Source: Paucilactobacillus kaifaensis (lineage in GTDB: Bacteria; Bacillota; Bacilli; Lactobacillales; Lactobacillaceae). Taken from it: 64,000 nt of DNA. Made by a program: the position numbers and the translations under genes. Under the pieces are notes generated by a model. That model was given only the letters and a program-made list of their open reading frames with translations, did not search any database and was not told where the DNA came from. Shown piece after piece: positions 8,734 through 17,210 of the stretch. The stretch is from NCBI RefSeq assembly GCF_005405145.1, contig NZ_BJDM01000002.1, positions 62,001 through 126,000 of the forward strand, in the 5' to 3' direction. How positions within the stretch are numbered: the stretch's first letter is position 1; every line of letters starts with the position of its first letter.

Positions 8734-8762
8734 AGGTTATCGAAGTTTTATGAGAATGTCAA
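8734..8762 (-). promoter_or_regulatory. Promoter of leader peptide and LivJ-like gene
   Basis: Minus-strand TTGACA (8757-8762) and TAACCT (8734-8739) with a 17-base spacer. Transcription would start near 8727, giving a leader of about 370 bases before the LivJ-like ATG. Confidence 0.7.
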
Positions 8763-8859
8763 CATCTTTTTCTAATTATTTTTTAATGTTTTCTAGACTA
8801 TAAATTATATCTACCGGTTAATGTATAATCCTAGTATAAAATCTAAAAGGAGGTGCCCC

Positions 8860-9252
8860 ATGACTCTTGATCTCAAAGCAATTGAAAATGCGGCAAATAA
8901 TGAAAAAAATGCTGGTGAGTTTGCACAATTAATGCACGTGTTTCGGTCACTAGGCGTAACTAAATATGACTACTTAGTTGAAGAAGGACTATACCGCTTT
9001 TTTGATGATACAACCCATATCGACATTAAACTAAATGGAATCCCAACATCAGTATCACCTGTTAGTGATAGTTTCAAAATCAAGGCCGCAGTTAAACAAG
9101 CTCAGGCCGGTCAAATTGACTTTGCAAGATTCACCCAACTAGCTGGTAATGCTGGTGTCCTTAGATGGACATCTGATTTATTAAACAAACGGGTTAGTTA
9201 TTGGGATAATAACAACAAACCTTTATTAATAGAACCAATTCCCGGATTATAG
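8860..9252 (+). CDS. DUF1398 family protein
   Basis: 130 residues from ATG at 8860; an AGGAGGTG ribosome site directly upstream favours this start over an in-frame ATG at 8821. The sequence, with a KYDYLVEEGLYRFFDD segment near residue 35, resembles the DUF1398/YbcV family of small cytoplasmic proteins without established function. No signal peptide, membrane helix or catalytic motif is visible. It stands alone, reading away from the LivJ-like leader and towards glutathione peroxidase. Confidence 0.7.
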   Translation: MTLDLKAIENAANNEKNAGEFAQLMHVFRSLGVTKYDYLVEEGLYRFFDDTTHIDIKLNGIPTSVSPVSDSFKIKAAVKQAQAGQIDFARFTQLAGNAGVLRWTSDLLNKRVSYWDNNNKPLLIEPIPGL

Positions 9253-9291
9253 TTTTAATTGCATTTCCATTTTAATTTCCGCTACGAGCGT

Positions 9292-9326
9292 ACAAAAAAA
9301 GCCCAGTAATACTGGACTTTTTTGTT
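9292..9326. terminator. Bidirectional terminator between DUF1398 gene and gpx
   Basis: CCAGT-AAT-ACTGG core stem extended by an A-run on the left and a T-run on the right (AAAAAAAG...CTTTTTT), working for both convergent genes. It overlaps the gpx stop codon by two bases. Confidence 0.85.
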
Positions 9327-9798
9327 AAACTAATTGTTTAATTTCATCCACCATCTTCAATGGATTCGTTTTAGGTGCATATCGCTTAACAACATTGCCA
9401 TCGCGATCAACTAGAAACTTGGTGAAATTCCATTTAATTGCCGATCCTATAGCACCCGGTGCCTGTTTTGTCAGATATTCAAATAACGGCAAGGCATCTT
9501 TTCCGTTTACGTTATTAATTGTGTGCATTGGAAAACTGACACCATACGTTGTCCGACATGATTGCGCTGCCTCTTCACTACTTGATACTTCCTGCTTGAA
9601 TTGGTTAGAAGGAAATCCAAGGACAACTAAACCCGCATCATTGAATTGTTGATAAACTTCTTCCAATTGTTTGAACTGGGGCGCAAAGCCACATTTAGTC
9701 GCTGTATTGACAATTACTAGAGGCTTGCCACGATACTTTTCAAGCGAGTATTTAGTGCCATCTTCAAACGTAACTTCGTAATCATAAATTGACATCAT
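9325..9798 (-). CDS. Glutathione peroxidase-family (thiol) peroxidase
   Basis: 157 residues from ATG at 9798, placed after AGAAAGGTG; this is the usual family length, whereas the longest frame adds 14 atypical residues. Reduces hydrogen or organic peroxides in the cytoplasm. Catalytic residues are present: Cys36 in NTATKCGFAPQ, Gln66 in FPSNQF, and Trp124-Asn125 in KWNFTKF. A second Cys (about 81, in SCRTTYGVSFP) sits where thioredoxin-dependent members keep the resolving Cys, so thioredoxin is the likelier reductant. Predicted promoter on the minus strand: TTACAC (9862-9867), 17 bases, TAGTAT (9839-9844). Confidence 0.9.
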   Translation of the reverse strand: MMSIYDYEVTFEDGTKYSLEKYRGKPLVIVNTATKCGFAPQFKQLEEVYQQFNDAGLVVLGFPSNQFKQEVSSSEEAAQSCRTTYGVSFPMHTINNVNGKDALPLFEYLTKQAPGAIGSAIKWNFTKFLVDRDGNVVKRYAPKTNPLKMVDEIKQLV

Positions 9799-9887
9799 AT
9801 AGCCACACCTTTCTGAGTTAATTAATATAATTAACTTCATACTAGCACTTAATTAGACGATGTGTAATTTATTTACTACGTTTGATC

Positions 9888-10796
9888 TTATTTGTTTTTA
9901 AGATCTTCAATTGAATTAATATTCTTCATGTATTTAGGAACCGCTAATCCTGTTTTAGCACCCTTTAGATTAACGCGGACATCGACAAACTGGCCTTTGT
10001 ATTGACGAGCATAAAGTCCATGAGTAGTTGGTAACCAAGCGGATACCGATGCGTCCGCTGCGCCAGTTGCAATTGACGCCCACATTGGTTGAGCTTCAAG
10101 CGACTGAATAGTCGTATCATATCCCTTTTTATCCAACAATTGCTTAACCAGATTGGTTGACGCAATCTCGGAGTCCCAGGCCACGTAAGTCAACTTAACT
10201 TTCTTACCATGTCCCGCTGGAACATCCTTCAGCCACTGGGCAACTTGTTTTGGATGTGTTCGCATGTACGTCTTTGCTGCTTTAGCAGGATCTGTACCAT
10301 TATTGACCTTTAGCATAATCTCTGACATTTGCGACTTACTCCAGTGAAATTGTGATAACATTTTATAAGCTCCTGGATTATCCTTCTTAAATCCAGTCCG
10401 TGTAATCGTATGAAGATTTTCGGTCTTACCAAATACATTTTTTGGATCCTTCAAAAATTTAATCGGGTACTTGGTAAACATCCAATGAGGTTGCCAGCCT
10501 GTAATGACTATTGCTTGATGGTTATTTATTGCCTTATCAAGGGTACTTGTCATTGCCGCAGTTGAACTGGTTTGTAACTGCCAATTATTACTTTTCAAGC
10601 CGTAGGCAGTCAACGCCTTTTGGGCCGCACCCATCTCACCAGCACCGGCATCAATTCCGGTGATTGTATAGTTAATTTGTGGGCCGAGTTTTTCGTGTGG
10701 ATTATAGGCAGCTGGTTTGCTCCCGCACGCTGCTAGCCCAATAGTTAACAAACACAGTGCTAAAGCAACCATTAAATTTCTTAGTTTATGCGTCAT
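9888..10796 (-). CDS. Glycine betaine/carnitine ABC transporter substrate-binding lipoprotein
   Basis: 302 residues, OpuAC family. Signal peptide with lipobox LAACG at about 21-25. Trp residues typical of the aromatic cage for quaternary amines occur in TGWQPHWMF, YVAWDSE and QPMWASI, and the family end segment ADASVSAWLPTTHG is present. Catches betaine-like osmoprotectants for the permease encoded two bases upstream. Third gene of an ATPase-permease-binding protein operon. The precise substrate (betaine, carnitine, choline) cannot be decided by eye. Confidence 0.88.
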   Translation of the reverse strand: MTHKLRNLMVALALCLLTIGLAACGSKPAAYNPHEKLGPQINYTITGIDAGAGEMGAAQKALTAYGLKSNNWQLQTSSTAAMTSTLDKAINNHQAIVITGWQPHWMFTKYPIKFLKDPKNVFGKTENLHTITRTGFKKDNPGAYKMLSQFHWSKSQMSEIMLKVNNGTDPAKAAKTYMRTHPKQVAQWLKDVPAGHGKKVKLTYVAWDSEIASTNLVKQLLDKKGYDTTIQSLEAQPMWASIATGAADASVSAWLPTTHGLYARQYKGQFVDVRVNLKGAKTGLAVPKYMKNINSIEDLKNK

Positions 10797-10798
10797 GG

Positions 10799-11647
10799 TT
10801 ACCCCCTTTTCGAACGGTTAAATGCTTGGGTAATCCGATCCAAAATAATCGCTAAAATAACAATCGATAAACCAGCGGTAAAACCATTCCCAGCATTATT
10901 ACGACCAACTGCAAAGTAAACCTGTGTTCCGAGTCCCAACGCTCCAATCATGGACGCAATCACGACCATCGACAACGAAAGCATCATACTTTGGTTGACG
11001 CCAGCCATTAGTGTTGATTTTGCCAATGGTAATTGAACTTTAAATAATTTCTGCCAACTAGTAGAACCATATGAATCAGCAGCTTCAATTAGTTCAACCG
11101 GAACTTGTCGAATCCCTAAGTTAGTCATTCTAACTGTTGGTGGCATTGCGAAAATTACTGATGAGATTACACCAGGAACCATTCCAATACCAAAAAAGGC
11201 TACCGCCGGAATTAAGTAAACAAAGGCTGGCATTGTCTGCATAAAATCAAGAATTGGTTTCATGATTGCTTCAAATGTATGATTTTTAGCCATCAATATC
11301 CCAAGCGGAATTCCAATCACTAGTGCGATTAAGCTAGACGTTAAAACCAATGTCAGTGTTTGGGTCATGTCCCGCCAATAATCCAAATTCCAGATTAAAA
11401 GCAGCCCAATCAATTCAAACAGTAATAGGCTCCATTTTTTACCATGCCTGGTGGCGTAGTATGTAATCCCTAAAACGATCACAATAAATAACCAAACAGG
11501 TAACAAATCAAATAACCATTGAAATCCATTAACAATTCCGCCGATAAAGTTTGTGATGCCATTGAAAAAACCAGTAAATTGAGTGAGCCAGTTAACGAAT
11601 GAATTAACCCAGTCAGACAATGGTAATTTATCAATCAAAACTAACAT
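10799..11647 (-). CDS. Glycine betaine/proline-type ABC transporter permease
   Basis: 282 residues, MetI-like permease of the ProW/OpuAB family. Three N-terminal hydrophobic segments are followed by the core domain with the ATPase-contact segment EAADSYGSTSWQKLFKVQLPLA. ATG at 11647 overlaps the ATPase stop codon by one base (TAATG), indicating translational coupling; the binding-protein gene starts two bases after its stop. Confidence 0.88.
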   Translation of the reverse strand: MLVLIDKLPLSDWVNSFVNWLTQFTGFFNGITNFIGGIVNGFQWLFDLLPVWLFIVIVLGITYYATRHGKKWSLLLFELIGLLLIWNLDYWRDMTQTLTLVLTSSLIALVIGIPLGILMAKNHTFEAIMKPILDFMQTMPAFVYLIPAVAFFGIGMVPGVISSVIFAMPPTVRMTNLGIRQVPVELIEAADSYGSTSWQKLFKVQLPLAKSTLMAGVNQSMMLSLSMVVIASMIGALGLGTQVYFAVGRNNAGNGFTAGLSIVILAIILDRITQAFNRSKRG

Positions 11648-12840
11648 TATTGAGTCACCTCATTTCCTGCAATAGCGCCAAGCACGGCGCCCCGCACGAT
11701 GATGCCAACTAATTGCCGTTCATCGTCTAACACTGCAAATGGAATTGGTGTACTAGATAATTGATCCATCAAATCATTCACGGCAACATCAGGATGCGTG
11801 ATTGGTACATCAGTCTGCACCACTGATTTAAGATCACGACTCCCCTGTTGAATCAGCTTGATTACATCCTTGGCATCAGCGAAACCGACAAATTTACGTT
11901 CACTATCGACCACATAAACTGACGAAATTTCATTTTCCTGCATGCGTCGTAGTGCCAATCGAGGACCGTCTTTATCAATATTGACAGTATTAGGTCTGAT
12001 CATCACATTTGCAACCGTCAAAACACGAGTTCGATCAACATCTTCGATAAATCGTTTAACATAATCGTCGGCCGGATGAGTTAAGATATCTTCTGGTGTG
12101 CCGGTTTGTACAACAACTCCATCCTTCATAATCATAATTCGATCACCAATTCTTAGCGCTTCATTCAGATCATGACTGATAAAGATAATTGTTTTATGCA
12201 TTTTTGCCTGTAAGTCCAACAGCTCATCTTGCATGTCCTTACGGTTTAATGGATCCAGTGCCGAGAAAGCCTCATCCATTAGCAATATTTCGGCATCATT
12301 GGCTAAGCCGCGAGCCAGACCAACTCTTTGCTGCATCCCACCGGATAATTGTGATGGAAATTGATCATCATACCCGTGTAAGCCAACCAACTCAAGGGCT
12401 TCGTGAGCTTTTTGCTCTCGAACTGCTTTTGTGATTCCCTTAATCTCGAGACCGTACGCTGTATTTTCGAGAATCGTTCGGTTAGGAAACAGCGCAAAGT
12501 TTTGAAAAATCATGCTCATTTTTTGTCGCCGTACTTCACGTAACCCCTTTTTATCGAGTCCCATTAAATCTTGATTATCAATCAAAATGGTTCCTCTAGT
12601 TGGTTCAATCAAGCGGTTAATCATTCGAATTAACGTCGATTTACCACTACCGGAGAGACCCATAATGACAAAAATTTCACCTTCATTAACTTCAAAGTTA
12701 GCCTGATTAACACCAACCGTGGCTCCTGTTTCTTCTAAAATCTCCGCTTTGGATTTCCCTTGTTCAATTAGTTCCTTTACGCGTGGACCGCGCTTACCAT
12801 AGATTTTAGTTAAGTTTTTTACTTCTACTTTTTTTACCAT
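11647..12840 (-). CDS. Glycine betaine ABC transporter ATP-binding protein with CBS domains
   Basis: 397 residues from ATG at 12840. AAGGAGG lies just upstream, and an in-frame ATG at 12855 overlaps that ribosome site, so it was not used. Motifs: Walker A GLSGSGKST, signature LSGGMQQR, Walker B ILLMDEAFSALDP, switch HD in FISHDLNEA. The last about 115 residues form two CBS motifs, as in OpuAA/ProV, where they respond to ionic strength or c-di-AMP. The N-terminal KIYGKRGPRVKELIEQGKSK extension is typical of OpuAA. First gene of the osmoprotectant operon. Confidence 0.9.
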   Translation of the reverse strand: MVKKVEVKNLTKIYGKRGPRVKELIEQGKSKAEILEETGATVGVNQANFEVNEGEIFVIMGLSGSGKSTLIRMINRLIEPTRGTILIDNQDLMGLDKKGLREVRRQKMSMIFQNFALFPNRTILENTAYGLEIKGITKAVREQKAHEALELVGLHGYDDQFPSQLSGGMQQRVGLARGLANDAEILLMDEAFSALDPLNRKDMQDELLDLQAKMHKTIIFISHDLNEALRIGDRIMIMKDGVVVQTGTPEDILTHPADDYVKRFIEDVDRTRVLTVANVMIRPNTVNIDKDGPRLALRRMQENEISSVYVVDSERKFVGFADAKDVIKLIQQGSRDLKSVVQTDVPITHPDVAVNDLMDQLSSTPIPFAVLDDERQLVGIIVRGAVLGAIAGNEVTQ

Positions 12841-13230
12841 GTATCCTCCTTGCATGAAAATAGTATTCCTACAACCACAACACTCTTAAGTCAAGGAACC
12901 CTGCTTTAGTTCCCGGTTTAGTGAATCAAAACAAACTGCCATAACATTAGTAAGTTGGTCGTATGAACAAGAATCAGTTGTATGTTTAGCACAACCTTTT
13001 TTAAAAATGCCCGTCCCAATTTCTGGCGCATTAAGATTATTATTACAAGAAGAGTCAAGGTTAGTCAAATAAACTGAATTAGTTAAGCCCAGGTTATAAT
13101 CGCTACAAGTACTATTATTATTGACCTAAGGGACAATTCATAAAAATAGTTATAAATTGTTTGAACTGACATCCTTTGTTAACTGTGATAAGCTAATAAA
13201 GATAGAAAAATGAATAGTACAAATCGGTTG
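12841..13230. other. Intergenic region upstream of the betaine operon and antiporter
   Basis: Divergent spacer of about 390 bases. It must hold the promoters of the betaine operon (minus) and of the antiporter (plus), but no hexamer pair stands out clearly. A 60-codon minus-strand frame with a TTG start (13068 to 12886) contains four Cys; it lacks a convincing ribosome site and is not called a gene. Confidence 0.4.
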
Positions 13231-13302
13231 GCGCAAGCTTCAAGGACTTTACTTTCTCAGGGGTGTGAGAAAGTCTTGAAGATTGGGCTTTTTTATTTTT
13301 TT
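13231..13302 (+). terminator. Intrinsic terminator in the leader of the antiporter gene (candidate attenuator)
   Basis: Left arm from 13231 (GCGCAAGCTTCAAG) pairs with the right arm ending at 13288 (CTTGAAGATTGGGC) with two mismatches. An inner stem ACTTTCTCA/TGAGAAAGT extends it, and a T-rich run (13289-13302) follows at once. It stands 22 bases before the antiporter ATG with no plus-strand gene upstream to terminate, so it would regulate the antiporter itself. The ligand or factor is unknown; it does not match the fluoride riboswitch core. Confidence 0.75.
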
Positions 13303-13324
13303 AAAACGAAAGGAATGATCATCA

Positions 13325-14470
13325 ATGCATGCAATCGCAGAACTCTTTTTAATCCTTATAGCAACTACAATTGCTGGCCATTATAGCGCCAGGATTGGGC
13401 TTCCTGCCGTTGTCGGCCAGTTATTGGTCGGAGTTGTCGTGGGACCTGCTATCTTTGGCTGGATCAAGGGAGACGAATTCACTCAACTTTTTTCAGAAAT
13501 TGGTGTCATTATTTTAATGTTCAGTGCTGGGATGGAAAGTGATCTTGGATTACTAAAGAAGTACCTGCGCCCTAGCGTTCTAGTTGCAATGTTGGGAGTT
13601 ATCATTCCGGTAATTAGTGTTTATGGCTTAAGTATCGTATTTCAGCTTAACCAAGTTGAAAGTATTTTTATCGGTGTTATTTTTGCAGCCACCTCTGTAT
13701 CAATCTCAGTGGCTGTTCTAAAGGAGTTAGACGTTTTACACGGGAAAGCCGGTGCAACCATTCTAGGTGCAGCCGTGGTCGATGACGTTTTGGCTGTCGT
13801 TATTTTAAGTGTGATGGTTAGCTTGCTGGGAACTGATTCTGCAAAGGGCAGTAACTTATGGCTAACCTTTGTAAGTCAAATCATCTTTTTTATCGCCATT
13901 TACTTTGTGGTCAAATTTTTAGCTCCAATTTTAGCTCGGTTAGGTCGACACTTGTTTATCACAGGTGGTTCCACCATCATCGCGCTAATATTATGTTTAG
14001 GAATGGCCTTGGCCGCGGATTCAATTGGTTTAAGCTCTGTTGTCGGTGCATTTTTTGCCGGTATTGCTATTTCACAAACTAGCGTTAAGCGTGAAGTGGA
14101 ACAAAATATTGAGCCAATCGGTTATGCAATTTTTATTCCCGTTTTCTTCGTAAGTATTGGACTATCAATGTCATTTGATGGTTTTATGAATGATTTTATC
14201 TTCATTGCCTCGTTAACAATTCTCGCAATTATTACAAAACTAATCGGTGCTGGCCTAGGTGCTAAACTATCCCACTTCAGTTTTAAAGATTCCTATATTG
14301 TTGGTGCCGGAATGGTTTCTCGTGGTGAGATGGCATTGATCATTGCTCAAATTGGGTATCGTGCACACTTGCTGTCTTCTGAATATTATTCAGCGATCAT
14401 CACAGCAATTATCATAACTACTTTAGTAGCACCGCTACTACTTAAACATGCTTATTCGTTAAAAAATTAA
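13325..14470 (+). CDS. CPA2-family Na+(K+)/H+ antiporter (NapA/KefB-like)
   Basis: 381-residue integral membrane protein with about 11-13 helices. The LPAVVGQLLVGVVVGP segment and the acidic pair VVDDVLAVV (Asp153-Asp154) identify a monovalent cation:proton antiporter of the CPA2 family; the Asp pair is typical of electrogenic members. No C-terminal RCK/TrkA domain is fused, unlike KefB/KefC. Ribosome site AAAGGAATGATCATCA before the ATG. It sits behind a leader terminator, implying conditional expression, and next to an osmoprotectant operon, which suits ion or osmotic homeostasis. Confidence 0.85.
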   Translation: MHAIAELFLILIATTIAGHYSARIGLPAVVGQLLVGVVVGPAIFGWIKGDEFTQLFSEIGVIILMFSAGMESDLGLLKKYLRPSVLVAMLGVIIPVISVYGLSIVFQLNQVESIFIGVIFAATSVSISVAVLKELDVLHGKAGATILGAAVVDDVLAVVILSVMVSLLGTDSAKGSNLWLTFVSQIIFFIAIYFVVKFLAPILARLGRHLFITGGSTIIALILCLGMALAADSIGLSSVVGAFFAGIAISQTSVKREVEQNIEPIGYAIFIPVFFVSIGLSMSFDGFMNDFIFIASLTILAIITKLIGAGLGAKLSHFSFKDSYIVGAGMVSRGEMALIIAQIGYRAHLLSSEYYSAIITAIIITTLVAPLLLKHAYSLKN

Positions 14471-14484
14471 TTCTTACTCAATTA

Positions 14485-14518
14485 AAAACAACTCGGAATT
14501 TTTATTCCAAGTTGTTTT
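14485..14518. terminator. Bidirectional terminator after the antiporter gene
   Basis: Stem 14485-14498 with 14505-14518 (one G-U pair), A-rich on the left and T-rich on the right, between the convergent antiporter and alcohol dehydrogenase genes. Confidence 0.85.
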
Positions 14519-14526
14519 ACTCATTT

Positions 14527-15630
14527 TTATTCAATCATCAAAATCGGTTTAATAGTTGAACCTGCTAAGGAGTCTTCCATCGCCTGATTGATATCGGACA
14601 GCGGATAGAATTTAACTAACCGATCAAATGGAAACAAACCTTTTTGATATGCTTTAATCAATTTTGGAATAAACAATTGTGGGATTGAATCTCCTTGAGT
14701 AATCGCAATCAACCGTCGATTATCTGCCAACATATCGGCAGTGAAATTGAATGTTAATTCTTGAGTAGCTGCAATAACACCAGCAGTTCCCATAATATCC
14801 AACGCCTTGATGGCTGCATGCGTAATCATACCAATCCCGGTCGTGTCTAACGAATAATTAACACCTTTGCCATCAGTAACTTTTTTAATGGCTTCAGCAA
14901 TATCACCAGCCTCAGTTAACTTACGTGAATTAATGACATCTGTGGCTCCTAATTCTTTTGCTAGTTCCAACCGATTATCATGGATGTCAATTGCAATAAT
15001 TTTATCCAGATTGATCATTTTAGCAGCCATAATTGCGGCTAACCCAACGGCACCAGTGCCAAATACTGCAATTGAGGAGCCTACTCCTGGTTTAAACACA
15101 TTTAAAACTGCACCGGCACCGGTACTAAAACCGCACCCTAGTGGACCAAACCATTTAAGGTCTAATTTAGGATCAACTTTAACAACTGAACGTTTATTAA
15201 CAATTGCATGAGTGGCAAATGATGCCTGCCCAAAATAATTGCTTAAATCTTGTTTACCTTGATGTAATCTTTTAGTGCCATCTTGATAAGCACCACCAAA
15301 GTTTAATTCATTGACCCGACGACATTCAGCCGGATGCCCCGACAAACATAAATCACATTCGCCACAAGAAGCAACTGTCAAAACAACGTGATCACCAACA
15401 GAGATATTGTTGACACCAGGACCAACTTCTTCAACAACTCCAGCACCTTCATGGCCCAAAACTGCTGGGAGTGGAACCATTTGAAATTTGGTGGCAATAA
15501 TATCAGCATGACACATCCCCGTGGCCACCATTTTAACTAACACTTCGTCATTTTTGGGCGCATCCAATTCTACATCTTCAATTGCAATTGGTTGATTGAA
15601 TTCATGAGCTACTACTGCTTTTATTTTCAT
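14527..15630 (-). CDS. Zinc-dependent alcohol dehydrogenase (class III / aryl-alcohol type)
   Basis: 367 residues, medium-chain dehydrogenase. Catalytic-zinc residues are in GMCHAD and LGHEGAGVVEEVG, with a later Cys in GCGFSTGAG. Structural-zinc Cys are in CGECDLCLSGHPAEC. The nucleotide-binding glycines are in VFGTGAVGLAA, followed by Asp in IAIDIHD, which suggests NAD. The GCGFSTGAG segment resembles class III and aryl-alcohol dehydrogenases. Second gene of a two-gene unit, 13 bases after an NmrA-like reductase gene; a MarR regulator is encoded just upstream. The substrate is unknown. Confidence 0.88.
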   Translation of the reverse strand: MKIKAVVAHEFNQPIAIEDVELDAPKNDEVLVKMVATGMCHADIIATKFQMVPLPAVLGHEGAGVVEEVGPGVNNISVGDHVVLTVASCGECDLCLSGHPAECRRVNELNFGGAYQDGTKRLHQGKQDLSNYFGQASFATHAIVNKRSVVKVDPKLDLKWFGPLGCGFSTGAGAVLNVFKPGVGSSIAVFGTGAVGLAAIMAAKMINLDKIIAIDIHDNRLELAKELGATDVINSRKLTEAGDIAEAIKKVTDGKGVNYSLDTTGIGMITHAAIKALDIMGTAGVIAATQELTFNFTADMLADNRRLIAITQGDSIPQLFIPKLIKAYQKGLFPFDRLVKFYPLSDINQAMEDSLAGSTIKPILMIE

Positions 15631-15643
15631 AATTTAAAATCCC

Positions 15644-16486
15644 CTATTGATTGACCTTTTCAGCGACATATTGTTTAAATGTGGTCGGCTTGCGCCCTAA
15701 TAGCCACTTACCAGCTAAGCCCCATTTGGAGTAAGTATGGGCCAAATGAATTACTGCATCACGACTATAAACATTCATGAAACCTGCTGCATCCAAAAAC
15801 TCTTCAAGGTTAACTTCCTTCGCAACTGCATTTTCACCGGTAACTTCGTTATATTGCAACGCCAATTCACTCGGTGAAAGAAAATCAGGTCCTACCAACT
15901 CATAAGTGGCTCGATTATGATGTGCTGGATCTGCTAAAACTTTGGCTAGCACTTCTCCGACGTCATCCGAGTCAACATATGATAAGCGGGTATTAATATC
16001 ATAAAAAATTGAATATACTCCCGTTTCATGAACTGTTTTAGGATCAAAATTGTGCATATAATGCATCGGCTGCAAAATTGTATAGTTAAAATGATGTTCC
16101 AATTCTTGATACATTAAGTATTCTTCAACCTCACGCTTAGCAGTGTGCTGTAATAAAGTACTCATAATTGGATGCGTCACAGAAACCATGACAAACTGAT
16201 TCACATGTTGTTTCACACACTCGTCAATCAGATATTTTCCAACTAAGGCTTCTTCCGCGATAAACAATGGTGGGATGTAAACCACCTGATCGACTCCCTT
16301 TATGGCTTCCCTAATTGTAGCCAAGTTTGTTAAGTCTCCAACAATTGTTTCTTTAACACCTAATTGTTGTTTCAACTCAGCTGTTGCCGGCGAAATATCT
16401 GTTGCTCGTACGTCTAGACCTTGTTTGACTAGTTGTCGAATAATACTTTGGCCTGTATGACCGTTTGCTGATGTAACTAAAATCAT
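15644..16486 (-). CDS. NmrA-like NAD(P)-binding protein (atypical SDR)
   Basis: About 280 residues. Two ATGs (16492, 16486) share the ribosome site AGGGAG; the second is better spaced. N-terminal Rossmann motif VTSANGHTGQSIIRQL, an Asp after strand 2 (ATDIS), and a VVYIPPL segment typical of NmrA/QorB-like proteins that bind NAD(P)H and act as quinone or aldehyde reductases or redox sensors. First gene of the unit with the zinc alcohol dehydrogenase. A dyad near the promoter suggests control by the adjacent MarR protein. Confidence 0.8.
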   Translation of the reverse strand: MILVTSANGHTGQSIIRQLVKQGLDVRATDISPATAELKQQLGVKETIVGDLTNLATIREAIKGVDQVVYIPPLFIAEEALVGKYLIDECVKQHVNQFVMVSVTHPIMSTLLQHTAKREVEEYLMYQELEHHFNYTILQPMHYMHNFDPKTVHETGVYSIFYDINTRLSYVDSDDVGEVLAKVLADPAHHNRATYELVGPDFLSPSELALQYNEVTGENAVAKEVNLEEFLDAAGFMNVYSRDAVIHLAHTYSKWGLAGKWLLGRKPTTFKQYVAEKVNQ

Positions 16487-16525
16487 AACCATGAACTCCC
16501 TTCATGTGAACTATTGATCATCACT

Positions 16526-16575
16526 AGTGTAGTTCATTCAGCAACAAAAGTAAAACAATATGTGTGCGCATACAT
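16526..16575 (-). promoter_or_regulatory. Promoter with 16-bp dyad upstream of the NmrA-ADH genes
   Basis: Minus-strand TTTACT (16549-16554), 17 bases, TACACT (16526-16531). Directly upstream lies a near-palindrome ATGTGTGCGCATACAT (16560-16575), a plausible operator for the MarR protein encoded immediately upstream. Confidence 0.55.
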
Positions 16576-16585
16576 ATTTATAACT

Positions 16586-16622
16586 AAAAAAATACTGATA
16601 CCTCAATTAAGGGTTATCAGTA
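16586..16622 (-). terminator. Terminator spanning the 3' end of the marR-family gene
   Basis: Stem 16593-16602 with 16612-16622 (one bulged base), followed on the minus strand by seven T. The stop codon (16607-16609) lies in the loop, so the terminator begins inside the coding sequence. Confidence 0.8.
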
Positions 16623-17047
16623 CCTGCTTGAATCTCATTAAAAATCGTTTCACCAACAGATTTTAAATTCTGCGAAAATTGGTCCCGCTCAGTTATCGGG
16701 ATGTTTTGTAATAACAATTCATTTTGTGCATCAATTTCTTGTTTAACTTTTTGGTAAATTTCTTTACCAGCCACCGTTAAATATAAATTGGCAGTTCGCT
16801 TATCCTGTTGATTTTTAACTTTATTTACGTAACCTAACCCAACTAGTTGCTGAATACCACGGGCAATGCCACTCTGGTCTAAATAGATATAGTTTCCTAG
16901 TTCAAGCTGTGAAATTCCGTCGTGCTCATAAATCTTCAAAATGAAATAATAAAGACTCGCACCTAGTTGATATTGTCTCAATTTTCGATCAATGTTGAGT
17001 CCAGCATACTTTGCGGCAACTGCAAGCCACATGTTTACGTTTTCCAT
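16607..17047 (-). CDS. MarR-family transcriptional regulator
   Basis: 146 residues from ATG at 17047 (ribosome site GTAGGTG; the upstream in-frame GTG at 17056 overlaps it). Winged-helix MarR pattern: recognition helix region GISQLELGNYIYLDQSGIA, then wing LVGLGYVNKVKNQQDKRTANLYLT. Expected to bind DNA as a dimer and respond to a small phenolic or oxidising ligand. It lies upstream of the NmrA-ADH pair on the same strand but is separated by its own terminator; the dyad at 16560 is a likely target. Confidence 0.85.
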   Translation of the reverse strand: MENVNMWLAVAAKYAGLNIDRKLRQYQLGASLYYFILKIYEHDGISQLELGNYIYLDQSGIARGIQQLVGLGYVNKVKNQQDKRTANLYLTVAGKEIYQKVKQEIDAQNELLLQNIPITERDQFSQNLKSVGETIFNEIQAGTDNP

Positions 17048-17210
17048 GAAAATCACCTACTTAATATGTTGCCTACTATCATAGCACATAATATACAACA
17101 CTAGATCAAACTGCCTATGCCGCTCGTTAATACTCCCCAATCAAATTAAGTATTTAATGAAGTCACCTTTAACCAAATACTTTGAAGCCGGTCTATTATA
17201 ATCAGACAAG

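Noticed and set aside
8367-8762. T-box riboswitch before the LivJ-like gene
   Set aside because: No T-box GGTGG sequence or specifier-loop layout was found; a leader peptide with ribosome site explains the hairpins better.
12886-13068. 60-codon minus-strand frame with four Cys, a possible bacteriocin or lantibiotic precursor
   Set aside because: TTG start, no convincing ribosome site, no leader cleavage motif and no modification or immunity genes beside it.
13190-13325. Fluoride (crcB) riboswitch before the antiporter
   Set aside because: The conserved pseudoknot core (GGNGATGG...) is absent.
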